This document shows positions 1 to 7,870 of a stretch of 14,324 nt of DNA, one piece after another. The notes beneath the pieces are model-generated. The model searched no databases. It worked only from the letters and a program-made list of their open reading frames with translations, and was not told where the DNA came from. Position numbers and translations under genes: made by a program. The DNA lies in the NCBI GenBank assembly GCA_964623915.1, contig CAZUVQ010000043.1:1-14324 (forward strand), in the 5' to 3' direction. Positions within the stretch are counted from its first letter, which is position 1. The number at the start of each line of letters is the position of its first letter. This DNA comes from CAZUVQ01 sp964623915 (lineage in GTDB: Bacteria > Bacillota > Clostridia > UMGS1883 > UMGS1540).

Positions 1-1
1 G

Positions 2-55
2 CTTCTATCAAAAAACGGTGTTTATGACGAGCTTTATAATTCACAGTTTAAATAA
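2..55 (+). CDS. ABC exporter ATPase/permease, C-terminal 17 codons only
   Basis: Reading in frame from base 2 gives LLSKNGVYDELYNSQFK and then TAA. The pattern of a leucine pair, a small loop, then 'Y-ELYNSQF' is the usual last segment of half-size multidrug/lipid ABC exporters (fused membrane domain plus ATPase), lying after the H-loop. This is recognised from family knowledge of the C-terminus only. No Walker motifs are in the window because the gene continues off the left edge. It is convergent with the arginine operon and ends just before a hairpin terminator. Substrate cannot be inferred. A chance match is possible with only 17 residues, but the position (in frame, ending right before a terminator) supports it. 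Confidence 0.7.
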   Translation, partial: LLSKNGVYDELYNSQFK

Positions 56-66
56 AAAATAAATAT

Positions 67-95
67 AAAAAAAGCCTCCCTCGTGCAGAGGGAGG
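67..95 (-). terminator. Rho-independent terminator of the arginine operon, probably bidirectional
   Basis: An 8-bp perfect GC-rich stem (CCTCCCTC at 75-82, GAGGGAGG at 88-95) encloses a 5-base loop. Read on the minus strand it is followed within one base by seven T (complement of 67-73). It lies 10 bases beyond the carB stop codon. On the plus strand it lies 12 bases after the ABC exporter stop, but the following T-run is interrupted, so termination in that direction is likely weaker. Confidence 0.9.
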
Positions 96-104
96 TACTT
101 TGAT

Positions 105-1169
105 TTAGTTTTTTATGTTAGCGTGCAGCTCCTGTAACGACATGGGGGCTGTTTTTTTATGTTTTTTTACAGATTTGAGACCATCTGCCGCCGCCGTCGC
201 AGCGGTTGCAGTTGTGATATAAGGAAGACGGGCTCGAATTGCCTCACGCCTTATAAAGCTGTCCTCCGTAGTACTATTTAAGCCGACCTTTGTATTAATT
301 ATAAGGTCAACACCGCCGTTTGCAATAAGGTTTTTTATTTCCTCTGAGGTTTTTAGCACTGCTCCGCATTCCTTTATAGCCTCATACGTGTCATCACCGG
401 TAAAAACTATAAAGCCCTCGCCATTAAGCTTTTCACAAACTTTTTTTATACTCCCAAAGTCTTTGCTATCGGCACTTACTAAAACAGTACCCTTTTCGGG
501 AAGCGATGAGCCTGTGGCTTCTTCAGCCTTGAAAAAGGCTTCGCCGCATGTGGCGGCAATACCTAAAACCTCACCTGTTGAACGCATTTCAGGGCCTAAA
601 ACAGGGTCAACCTCAGGGAACATATTAAATGGGAAAACAGCTTCCTTAACACCGTAATACGGTATTTCTTTCTCCTTTAGCAAAGGTATGGGGGACGGGG
701 TTTTTGTAATTTCTGATGTAATAATCTGCGTTGCAATCGGAACCATATTAACATTGCATACCTTTGAAACAAGGGGAACTGTTCTGGAGGCACGTGGATT
801 TGCCTCTATAACATACACCTTACCGTTCTCAATTGCATATTGGATATTCATAAGGCCGCAAACATGAAGCTCCTCTGCAATTTTCTTTGTATATTCCCGA
901 ATTGTTTTAAGGTTTTCTTTTGTGATATTCAAAGAGGGAATTATACAAGCAGAATCTCCGGAATGTATTCCGGCAAGCTCAATATGTTCCATAACAGCTG
1001 GAACAAATGCGTGTGTTTTGTCACATATTGCGTCTGCTTCACATTCCATTGCATTATTTAAAAAACGGTCAATCAATATTGGCCTGTCAGGTGTAACCCC
1101 TACAGCCGCCTTCATATATGTTGCAAGCTCTTTGTAACTTGTAACAACTTCCATAGTGACCGTTTTCAA
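105..1169 (-). pseudogene. carB: carB 3' part: C-terminal fragment of carbamoyl phosphate synthase large subunit
   Basis: This encodes the last ~350 residues of CarB, matching approximately E. coli residues 725 to the end (1073). It holds the C-terminal part of the second ATP-grasp domain, which makes carbamoyl phosphate: 'MEHIELAGIHSGDSAC', 'VIEANPRASRTVP', 'FNMFPEVDPVLGPEMRSTG'. The complete MGS-like allosteric domain follows, to 'LQELHANIKN'. The first part of that ATP-grasp domain, with its glycine-rich nucleotide loop, is absent. The reading frame can begin only with a TTG at 1169 lacking a good ribosome binding site, or an ATG at 1154. Real CarB similarity starts at 'MEVVTSY', next to the junction at about 1150-1157. 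It overlaps the upstream carB fragment in another frame, so it is the remnant of one broken gene and not a separate subunit. An assembly error is the main alternative. Confidence 0.85.
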
Positions 1170-2352
1170 GGCTTCTTATCGCTTTCTGAAAGGCTTCTTT
1201 ATAGGTTTTGCCAATACTCATAACCTCACCCACAGCGCGCATTTGTGTTCCGAGCTTATCCTCTACACCACGGAATTTTTCAAATGCCCAACGGGCAAAT
1301 TTTATTACCACATAATCCCCATCAGGAACGTATTTGTCAAGCGTGCCATACTTTCCGCAAGGTATTTCATCAAGCGTTATACCCACAGCCAGCATTGCAG
1401 AAATCAGGGCAATAGGAAAGCCGGTTGCCTTTGATGCCAAAGCGGAAGAGCGTGATGTTCTGGGGTTAATTTCAATTACTATTATTCTGTCGGTAACTAT
1501 GTCATGCGCAAACTGAACGTTTGTTCCGCCGATAACAGAAACCTCGTCTACAATTTTATAAGCCTGTTCTTGCAGACGTTTTGAGATAGTGAGCATTGGT
1601 GCTGAGCAGAAGGAGTCACCTGTATGAACACCAAGGGGGTCAATATTTTCTATAAAGCAAACGGTAATCATCTGTCCCTTGGCATCTCGAACTACCTCAA
1701 GCTCAAGCTCTTCCCAGCCGAGGATGGATTCTTCAACAAGAACCTGCCCCACAAGGCTTGCACGAAGGCCACGTTCGCAGACAACTGAAAGCTCCTGCGG
1801 ATTACAAACAAGCCCACCACCTTCACCGCCCATTGTATAAGCGGGACGAAGAACGACAGGATATGTAAGCTTTTCGGCAATTTCAAGTGCTTCTTTTACA
1901 CTGTAGCAAACTTCACTTCTTGCCATTTCTATGCCAAGGCGGTTCATGGTCTTTTTAAATTCAATTCTATCCTCTCCGCGCTCAATAGCATCTGCCTTGA
2001 CACCAATGATTTTTACTCCATATTTGTCAAGAATACCAGCTTTATATAGCTCGGAACAAAGGTTTAAACCGGACTGACCTCCTAAGTTCGGCAAAACTGC
2101 ATCTGGCCGTTCCTTTTTTATTATAGCTTCAAGACTGCTGACATTAAGTGGCTCAATATAAGTTGCATCCGCAATGGCAGGGTCTGTCATTATTGTGGCA
2201 GGGTTTGAATTTACAAGAACTATGTCATAGCCAAGTTTTTTCAATGCTTTACAGCCCTGTGTTCCGGAATAATCAAACTCACACGCCTGACCGATGATAA
2301 TAGGTCCTGAGCCTATTATCAGAATTTTTTTTATGCTTTCATTTTTAGCCAT
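1087..2352 (-). pseudogene. carB: carB 5' part: N-terminal carboxyphosphate domain of carbamoyl phosphate synthase large subunit
   Basis: CarB with CarA makes carbamoyl phosphate from bicarbonate, glutamine-derived ammonia and two ATP, for arginine and pyrimidine synthesis. Residues 1-401 match the first ATP-grasp half: 'IGSGPIIIGQACEFDYSG' (13-30), 'NSNPATIMTDP' (48-58), 'NLGGQSGLNL' (89-98), 'RPAYTMGGEGGG' (169-180) and 'VIEINPRTSRSSALASKATG' (292-311). Similarity stops after 'AIRSLENGHYG' (391-401). The last 20 residues are an unrelated out-of-frame tail ending at 1087. The oligomerisation domain and the start of the second ATP-grasp domain (about 320 residues) are missing, so a normal synthase cannot be made from this copy. 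Start: ATG 2352 with GAGGT about 6 bases upstream, 14 bases after the argF stop. It is the last gene of the arg operon, and carA is not adjacent. Confidence 0.88.
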
Positions 2353-2366
2353 ATAAATACCTCGTT

Positions 2367-3350
2367 TTATAGGGTTGCAGCCATAACTGCCTTTATTGTA
2401 TGCATTCTGTTTTCTGCTTCATCAAAAACAATAGAAGAAGGTCCTTCAAATACTTCGTCGGTAACCTCCATGCAATCTCTCCCAAAGCGTTCTCCCATTT
2501 CCTTGCCGACCATGGTTTTCATGTCATGATAAGCAGGGAGGCAATGCATGAATACAGCATTTTTACCTGCAACACTCATTAATTTCTGATTAACCTGATA
2601 TGGTGCAAGTTCATTGATGCGTTTTTCCCAGACTTCTATAGGCTCTCCCATAGAAACCCATACATCGGTGTAAATAACATCGGCATTTTTTACAGCTTCT
2701 TCGGGGTTTTCAGAAAATGAAATTGCCCCGCCGTTTTCTTCTGCAATTTTTTTGCATGTGTTTATCAATTCACCGTCGGGAAAATAAGAAGAAGGTGCGC
2801 ATGCAGTAAAATCAATCCCCATTTTAGCACAGCCAACCATAAGAGAATTTCCCATATTATAGCGGCTGTCACCCATATACACAAGTTTGATGCCCTTTAA
2901 ACTTCCAAAATGCTCTTTTATTGTCAGAAAATCTGCAAGAATCTGTGTGGGATGAAACTCATTTGTTAAGCCGTTCCAAACAGGAACACCTGCATATGAT
3001 GCAAGCTCTTCTACTATTTTTTGTGCGAAGCCTCGGTATTCGATACCGTCAAACATTCTGCCTAATACCCTTGCGGTGTCAGGAATGCTCTCCTTTTTGC
3101 CTATCTGTGAGCCGGAAGGATCAAGATAAGTCACGCCCATACCAAGGTCATGTGCTGCCACCTCAAAGCTGCAACGTGTTCTGGTGCTTGTTTTTTCAAA
3201 TATTAGCGCAATATTTTTGCCTTCATGGAGTCTGTGTGAAATGCCTTTTTTCTTTTCAGCCTTAAAATCAGCCGAAAGGTCAAGTAAATACCCAATTTCC
3301 TCCGGAGAAAAATCCAGAAGCTTCAAAAAATGTCGTCCCTTTAATTTCAT
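2367..3350 (-). CDS. argF: Ornithine carbamoyltransferase
   Basis: This cytosolic enzyme joins carbamoyl phosphate and ornithine to give citrulline. At 327 residues it is normal length (bacterial family ~310-335). Carbamoyl-phosphate-binding motifs are in order: 'STRTR' at 55-59, 'HPTQ' at 133-136 and 'HCLP' at 269-272. The 'GDSRYNMGNSL' segment (160-170) and the ornithine-side 'DVWVSMGE' (229-236) are also present. The annotated start is ATG 3350, giving MKLKGRHFLKLL. It has AGGGGTG about 5 bases upstream and sits 2 bases after the argD stop. A longer form beginning 'MRRKRGVN' at 3374 would lie inside argD and has no advantage. It is cotranscribed with argD upstream and carB 14 bases downstream. 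Carbamoyl phosphate for it cannot come from the adjacent broken carB, so another synthase would be needed. All family landmarks are intact. The catabolic form (ArcB) is less likely in this biosynthetic operon. Confidence 0.96.
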   Translation of the reverse strand: MKLKGRHFLKLLDFSPEEIGYLLDLSADFKAEKKKGISHRLHEGKNIALIFEKTSTRTRCSFEVAAHDLGMGVTYLDPSGSQIGKKESIPDTARVLGRMFDGIEYRGFAQKIVEELASYAGVPVWNGLTNEFHPTQILADFLTIKEHFGSLKGIKLVYMGDSRYNMGNSLMVGCAKMGIDFTACAPSSYFPDGELINTCKKIAEENGGAISFSENPEEAVKNADVIYTDVWVSMGEPIEVWEKRINELAPYQVNQKLMSVAGKNAVFMHCLPAYHDMKTMVGKEMGERFGRDCMEVTDEVFEGPSSIVFDEAENRMHTIKAVMAATL

Positions 3351-3352
3351 AT

Positions 3353-4516
3353 TCACACCCCTTTTTCTGCGCACGTTTCTTTTATGATTTTAACTGCTTT
3401 TTCCAAAAGCTCCCACGGAATATTCAAAGCCGGCAGAAGCCTTACCTTATTTTTTGCCTTTATTGGCAAAACGCCCTTTTTTATGCAATCATTTATAACC
3501 TGTGATGCATCTTTTTCTGTTTCAATACCTATCATAAGCCCAAGCCCTGTTACGCTTTTAATGCCCTCGGCGCCTGAAAGCTCGGAAAATATATATTTTG
3601 ATTTTGCTGAAACCTCCGACAGCAACTCATCGTCAATCCTTTGCAATATACAGAGTGCGCCGGCACAGCATACGGGGTTACCGCCAAAGGTAGAACCGTG
3701 AGAGCCGGGAGCAAATATATCCATAACCTTTTCGCCAAGCATGGTTGCACCTATCGGGAGACCACCTCCTAAACCCTTTGCGGTTGTCACAATGTCAGGT
3801 GTTATCCCAAAATGCATATAACCGTAAAGCTTTCCTGTTCTCCCGTTGCCCGATTGCACCTCATCACAAATGAGCAAAATATCATTTTTTTGCGTATAAT
3901 CATAAAGTGCCTTTACAAAATCATAATCCAAAGGATTAACGCCGCCCTCGCCTTGAACCGATTCAATCATCACAGCCGCAACCTTTTTTCCGTTTGCAAC
4001 GCAGAGCACACTTTCCATATTTGCATCTGCATATAAAAATCCTTCTGTCAGCGGCAAAAAATCTTTGTGAAATGTTTCCTGCCCCGTTGCTGCAAGTGTT
4101 GTTATAGTTCTTCCATGAAAGCTGCCGTTTAGCGTTATAATGCTGTCACTTCCGTGTTTTTCGGCGCCGTATTTCCTTGCAGCTTTAATAGCGCATTCGT
4201 TTGCCTCCGCACCGGAGTTTGAAAAGAAAACTTTTTTCATATCTGTTTTTTTACAAAGGGCTTGTGCAAGCATGGCACAGGGGCTGCTATAATAAAGATT
4301 TGATGTGTGCTGAAATTTTGTAAGCTGCTCTGTAGTTGCTTTTATCCATTCATCATCTGAAAAGCCAAAGGTGTTTACGGCTATTCCCGTTCCCATGTCT
4401 ATATATTCCTTGCCCTCTGAATCTTGCAAGGCAGAGCCTTTTCCACTTGTGATTTCTATAGGGAAACGTGCATAGGTTGCTGCAATATATTTATTATCAA
4501 GCTCTTTAGTGTTCAT
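3353..4516 (-). CDS. argD: Acetylornithine aminotransferase
   Basis: This PLP-dependent class III aminotransferase converts N-acetylglutamate semialdehyde plus glutamate to N-acetylornithine and 2-oxoglutarate. It has 387 residues, typical for ArgD. Visible landmarks are 'NSGAEANECAIKAARKYG' (100-117) for phosphate binding of PLP, 'GSFHGRT' (131-137), 'CDEVQSGNGRTGK' (217-229) whose Asp218 contacts the PLP ring nitrogen, 'TTAKGLGGG' with the Schiff-base Lys247, and 'HGSTFGGNP' (273-281). ATG 4516 is preceded by GGAGG about 6 bases away. The start overlaps the end of argB by 11 bases, which suggests translational coupling. Related class III enzymes (succinylornithine or GABA aminotransferases) share these motifs, but the position between argB and argF settles the role. 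Confidence 0.96.
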   Translation of the reverse strand: MNTKELDNKYIAATYARFPIEITSGKGSALQDSEGKEYIDMGTGIAVNTFGFSDDEWIKATTEQLTKFQHTSNLYYSSPCAMLAQALCKKTDMKKVFFSNSGAEANECAIKAARKYGAEKHGSDSIITLNGSFHGRTITTLAATGQETFHKDFLPLTEGFLYADANMESVLCVANGKKVAAVMIESVQGEGGVNPLDYDFVKALYDYTQKNDILLICDEVQSGNGRTGKLYGYMHFGITPDIVTTAKGLGGGLPIGATMLGEKVMDIFAPGSHGSTFGGNPVCCAGALCILQRIDDELLSEVSAKSKYIFSELSGAEGIKSVTGLGLMIGIETEKDASQVINDCIKKGVLPIKAKNKVRLLPALNIPWELLEKAVKIIKETCAEKGV

Positions 4517-5390
4517 TTTTTACCTCCACAAACATTGTTCCTGCACCCTCGTCAGTAAGTATTTCAAGTAAAATGGAGTGAGGAACTCTGCCGTCTAATA
4601 TAACCACTTTATTTACGCCTCTTTTTAAGGCATTTATACAGCATTCGCTTTTCGGTATCATTCCGCCTGAAATAATTCCCTGCGCCGTCAACCTCTCTGC
4701 ATCCTTTATATCAATTTCGGGTATCAATGAATCGGGGTTATCCTTATCCATTAAAATGCCCGGAATATCTGTCATAAGGATAAGGCTTTCTGCGTTAAGA
4801 GCGCCTGCTATATGCGCTGCCGCAGTATCGGCATTTATATTATAAACATTACCCTGCATATCACAGCCCACAGTTGAAATGACCGGTATATATCCCTTTT
4901 CAAGAAGGTCTGTTACAGGCTCAACACTTATTTTTGTAATTTCACCGACAAAACCAAGCCTTTCATCTTTTGCCCGGGCTTCTATCATATGACCGTCCAT
5001 GCCTGAAACACCCATTGCTTTTCCACCTCGGATTTCAAGGAGATTTACAAGGGTTTTGTTGACCTTTCCCGTCAGAACCATCTGAACAATGTCAACAGTT
5101 TCTTTATCTGTTACCCGAAGGCCGTCGATAAATTCTGACTTTTTGCCTACCTTTGTCAAAATTTCTGTAATTTCCGGGCCTCCGCCATGAACTAAGACAA
5201 CCTTTACGCCCACCAGTGAAAGCAGAACAATATCCGCCATAACCTGATTTTTAAGTTCTTCGCAAATCATGGCGTTTCCGCCGTATTTTATCACTACAAC
5301 CTTACCGTAATATTTTTGTATATAAGGAAGAGCTTTTGTAAGAGTTTCGGCACATTGTGCATTGGTAAAATTAATTTCCATATTTTTCAC
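4506..5390 (-). CDS. argB: Acetylglutamate kinase
   Basis: This kinase phosphorylates N-acetylglutamate, usually the controlled step when ArgJ is present. It belongs to the amino acid kinase fold. With the GTG start at 5390 it is 294 residues: 'VIKYGGNAM' with Lys35, 'HGGGP' (68-72), 'GLRVTDKETVDIVQMVLTGK' (90-109), 'NINADTAAAHIAGAL' (184-198) and 'GGMIPK' (242-247). Length and the extra N-terminal helix before 'ALPYIQKYYGK' fit the arginine-sensitive long form, unlike the shorter E. coli enzyme (258 residues). Feedback inhibition by arginine is therefore inferred. Start choice: GTG 5390 has GAAAGG 6 bases upstream. ATG 5381 gives an equally acceptable protein but lies too far from that site, and TTG 5411 is less likely. 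A potential pseudoknot lies just before the start. It overlaps argD by 11 bases. Confidence 0.95.
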   Translation of the reverse strand: MKNMEINFTNAQCAETLTKALPYIQKYYGKVVVIKYGGNAMICEELKNQVMADIVLLSLVGVKVVLVHGGGPEITEILTKVGKKSEFIDGLRVTDKETVDIVQMVLTGKVNKTLVNLLEIRGGKAMGVSGMDGHMIEARAKDERLGFVGEITKISVEPVTDLLEKGYIPVISTVGCDMQGNVYNINADTAAAHIAGALNAESLILMTDIPGILMDKDNPDSLIPEIDIKDAERLTAQGIISGGMIPKSECCINALKRGVNKVVILDGRVPHSILLEILTDEGAGTMFVEVKNEH

Positions 5391-5404
5391 GTTAAGCCTT
5401 TCTT

Positions 5405-5453
5405 CCCACAAAATTGATACTTTGCTTATCTGTGGGCGGATAAGCTGCCAAAG
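5405..5453 (-). promoter_or_regulatory. Stem-loop with pseudoknot potential in the argJ-argB gap
   Basis: The 68-base gap between argJ and argB contains a 7-bp stem (GCTTATC 5424-5430, GATAAGC 5439-5445), with a further CTTT/AAAG pairing (5420-5423 with 5450-5453) across a 4-base bulge. The loop carries plus-strand TGTGGG (5431-5436), perfectly complementary to CCCACA at 5405-5410, just before the argB ribosome binding site. In the transcript this could form an H-type pseudoknot or an alternative hairpin. There is no T-tract, so it is not a simple terminator. The pairings are read from the sequence; a regulatory or mRNA-processing role is inference. Confidence 0.4.
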
Positions 5454-5458
5454 TTTAC

Positions 5459-6670
5459 TCAGGTGCGGTAATCGCCATTGATTTTCACATAGTCGTACGT
5501 AAGGTCACAACCCCATGCACTTGCCTTATATTCTCCGTCGTTTAAGTTAACCAGTATGTTAATTTCCGACTCAGACAGAATTTCTTTTGCCTTCTCTTCT
5601 GAAAACAATATTCCAAAACCGCCCTTGCAAACACCAATTTTCCCTTTTGCGGATTCAAACGCCACATCAATCTTATCAACGTCAACCGCCGCTTTGCTGT
5701 AACCGATAGCGCAGAGAACACGTCCCCAGTTTGCATCAGCACCGAACATGGCAGCTTTCAGAAGTGAGGAGCATATAACTGATTTTGCAACAGTTTTTGC
5801 TGTTATTTCATCTTTTGCTTTTTCTACCTTGCATTCAAGAAGCTTTGTAGCACCTTCACCATCAGCTGCAATCTTACGGCAAAGATAAACCGATACAGTA
5901 TTTAGCACTTTCATAAAGACTTTAAAATCCTCGCCGTCAGCTGTTATTGTTTCGTTTCCGGCAAGGCCGTTGGCGAGAACTGTAACCATATCATTTGTTG
6001 AAGTATCGCCGTCAACACTAATCATATTAAAAGTTTTTTGAATATCCTCTGTGAGTGCTTTTTGCAGCATGTCGCTTTCAATTGAAGCATCTGTTGTAAT
6101 AAAAACAAGCATAGTTGCCATGTCGGGATGTATCATGCCGGAGCCTTTTGCAATGCCGCCCATTCTGCATGTTTTGCCGCCGAGTGTAAACTCAACCGCA
6201 ATTTCTTTTTTAAAGGTATCAGTAGTCATTATGCCTTCCGCTGCAAACCCGCTTTTATCACCAAGACCTTTGCAAAGCTCTGTCATACCGCTTTTTATGG
6301 GCTCTATATCAAGGGGTTGACCAATAACACCCGTTGATGCAACAATTACATCTTCGGCTTTTACCGGAAGAGATGCTGATAAAAGCTCACACATTTCTTC
6401 CGCCATTTCGATTCCGTCAGCATTACAGGTATTTGCATTTCCGCTGTTGCATATAACAGATTGTGCCTTGCCGTCTGAAATATTTTTTTTGGTCACAAGT
6501 AAAGGTGCGCCCTTTACAAGATTTTTTGTATAAACAGCGGCAGTATTGGCAAGCACTTCACTGTATATTAAGGATAAATCCCTCTTGTTTTTTGATTTTC
6601 TTATTCCACAATGTATGCCGTTTGCCGAAAATCCCTTTGCGGCGCAAATGCCGCCATCAATAAAATTCAT
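5459..6670 (-). CDS. argJ: Bifunctional ornithine acetyltransferase / N-acetylglutamate synthase
   Basis: ArgJ moves the acetyl group from N-acetylornithine to glutamate, recycling it. Many members also use acetyl-CoA to make the first N-acetylglutamate, but one- versus two-function status cannot be read here. At 403 residues it has normal length. The precursor self-cleaves before a threonine nucleophile: the site is visible in 'KGSGMIHPDMATMLVF' (175-190), giving cleavage between Ala186 and Thr187 into alpha and beta chains. Other conserved pieces are 'CNSGNANTCNA' (74-84), 'ASTGVIGQPL' (111-120), 'SVDGDTSTNDM' (218-228) and 'ADANWGRVLCAIGYS' (311-325). The start ATG 6670 is the only sensible one. 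AGGAGG lies 13 bases upstream, a long spacing, with a weaker AAGAGA closer. It is 17 bases after argC. Its presence explains why the operon needs no argA or argE. Confidence 0.96.
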   Translation of the reverse strand: MNFIDGGICAAKGFSANGIHCGIRKSKNKRDLSLIYSEVLANTAAVYTKNLVKGAPLLVTKKNISDGKAQSVICNSGNANTCNADGIEMAEEMCELLSASLPVKAEDVIVASTGVIGQPLDIEPIKSGMTELCKGLGDKSGFAAEGIMTTDTFKKEIAVEFTLGGKTCRMGGIAKGSGMIHPDMATMLVFITTDASIESDMLQKALTEDIQKTFNMISVDGDTSTNDMVTVLANGLAGNETITADGEDFKVFMKVLNTVSVYLCRKIAADGEGATKLLECKVEKAKDEITAKTVAKSVICSSLLKAAMFGADANWGRVLCAIGYSKAAVDVDKIDVAFESAKGKIGVCKGGFGILFSEEKAKEILSESEINILVNLNDGEYKASAWGCDLTYDYVKINGDYRT

Positions 6671-6687
6671 TTTAATCTCTTATCCTC

Positions 6688-7620
6688 CTAAATTTCAAGT
6701 CCTTCGGTGCTGTCTGCACCAATAATTATATTCATACATTCCACAGCGGCACCGGAAGCACCTTTGCCAAGATTATCATACCTCGCTGTCAGTAAAATGC
6801 GCTCATTATTGCCGTGAACTGATATTTCCATGCTGTCTTTCCCTGAAAAAGCACCTGCCGACAAGAAACTTCCTTCGGCAGCTTCTTCGCTGTATCTGAC
6901 AACATCGCCTTTATATAACGCTTTATAAACCTCTTTAATATCCTCTGCGCTTTTCCCCTCTGACAAATCGTCTGCAAAAAGTGGAACTGTAACTTCCATC
7001 CCGCTGTAAAAAACTGAAACAATGGGGCAGAATATAGGGGGAGTTTTCAAATTTGTAATTTTTTGCATTTCAGGAAGGTGCTTATGAGTTTGTGATAACC
7101 CATATTGCCTTGGCGCATCAAACAATTTATCACGGAATTCATTTTCATATTCGGCTATCATGCTTTTTCCCCCTCCGCTGTAGCCGGTAATCGAATGGCA
7201 TGTAAGGCGGGCATTACAAGGCAGAATTCCTTCTTTTATAAGGGGATATACCAAAGCTATAAATCCGCTTGCGTGACAACCGGGATTTGCAATTCTCTTT
7301 GAGTTTATAATTCTATCGAAAAAACTGGTTGAAAGCTCCGGAAAGCCATAAGCCCAGTGAGGGTTTGTGCGATGAGCTGTTGATGCGTCGATAACAACTG
7401 TGTCAGAATTTTCTACAAGTGAAACTGCTTCAATTGCGGCTGTATCCGGCAAGCACAGAAAGGTTATATCGCTTGAGTTTATGGCAATTTTTCTTTCATG
7501 TATATCTTTGCGCAGTTCATAAGGCAGAGAAATCAATTCAATATCTTTTCTGTTTTCAAGCCTCTCTTTGATACGAAGCCCTGTTGTCCCAACGCTACCG
7601 TCAATAAAAACCCTTGTCAT
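6688..7620 (-). CDS. argC: N-acetyl-gamma-glutamyl-phosphate reductase, short type
   Basis: This NADPH-dependent reductase converts N-acetylglutamyl phosphate to the semialdehyde. It has 310 residues, shorter than the 334 of E. coli ArgC. The nucleotide-binding 'GSVGTTG' (8-14) opens a Rossmann domain. The catalytic cysteine is Cys115 in 'ANPGCHASGF', and the conserved histidine region is 'HKHLPEM' (179-185). 'DAPRQYGLSQ' (168-177) and the short length match the second subfamily of ArgC (the TIGR01851-like group) and not the classic 'NPGCYATA' type; this subfamily assignment comes from memory. ATG 7620 has GAGGGGG 7 bases upstream. It is the first gene of the operon, with a strong promoter and ARG boxes about 50 bases upstream, so arginine repression is expected. 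Confidence 0.95.
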   Translation of the reverse strand: MTRVFIDGSVGTTGLRIKERLENRKDIELISLPYELRKDIHERKIAINSSDITFLCLPDTAAIEAVSLVENSDTVVIDASTAHRTNPHWAYGFPELSTSFFDRIINSKRIANPGCHASGFIALVYPLIKEGILPCNARLTCHSITGYSGGGKSMIAEYENEFRDKLFDAPRQYGLSQTHKHLPEMQKITNLKTPPIFCPIVSVFYSGMEVTVPLFADDLSEGKSAEDIKEVYKALYKGDVVRYSEEAAEGSFLSAGAFSGKDSMEISVHGNNERILLTARYDNLGKGASGAAVECMNIIIGADSTEGLEI

Positions 7621-7658
7621 ACCATTTCCCCCTCACAAATGTTTAAATATTTATGTTA

Positions 7659-7696
7659 TTTGTACTATTATACATTTAGATGAATAAAAAGTCAAT
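7659..7696 (-). promoter_or_regulatory. Two adjacent ARG-box-like operators (ArgR/AhrC sites)
   Basis: Plus-strand 7679-7696 matches the Bacillus AhrC ARG-box consensus CATGAATAAAAATKCAAK at 16 of 18 positions by my count. Its core TGAAT-AAAA-AGTCA has one mismatch to the E. coli-type palindrome. Two bases away, 7659-7676 read on the minus strand matches 12 of 18, with core TGTAT-AATA-GTACA. The two core centres are 20 bases apart, the arrangement expected for an ArgR hexamer. They cover the -35 and -10 of the argC promoter, so repression by arginine-bound ArgR is inferred. The consensus is from memory. The first site is strong; the second alone would be unconvincing. Confidence 0.75.
7667..7695 (-). 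promoter_or_regulatory. SigA-type promoter of the arginine operon
   Basis: On the minus strand, TTGACT (7695-7690) is followed after exactly 17 bases by TATAAT (7672-7667). Five of six -35 bases and all -10 bases match the vegetative sigma factor consensus. Transcription should start near 7660, leaving a leader of about 40 bases before argC. The ARG boxes overlap both elements. This is the best promoter candidate in the divergent region and the only one seen for argC. Confidence 0.85.
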
Positions 7697-7749
7697 AGTA
7701 TTTTCACAAAAATATCCATAATATTATTGATATTGTGCATGGTTATTTG

Positions 7750-7778
7750 TATAAATATAATATAAATAAGTATAAATA
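7750..7778. repeat. Three phased TATAAATA direct repeats in the AT-rich divergent region
   Basis: TATAAATA occurs at 7750-7757, 7761-7768 and 7771-7778, spaced 11 and 10 bases apart, close to one helical turn. The stretch from about 7696 to 7870 otherwise contains only AT-rich sequence without a gene or RNA signature that I can recognise. Phased A/T tracts can bend DNA, but such runs also arise by chance in DNA this AT-rich. Confidence 0.4.
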
Positions 7779-7870
7779 CACATAATATATACAAAATCCT
7801 TTTATATGGACACAATTTAATAATTGAAATGTAAATCTTAGTTTTCAACAAATAATTTTACATAAACCTC

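Noticed and set aside
105..2352. Two carB fragments as a naturally split, two-subunit carbamoyl phosphate synthase
   Set aside because: Natural splits in some lineages separate the two complete halves. Here about 320 central residues are missing, the frames overlap, and the second frame has no ribosome binding site.
7709..7742. CCAT...ATGG partial inverted repeat in the divergent region as an operator
   Set aside because: Only the ends pair; the inner part does not, and such matches are common in AT-rich sequence.
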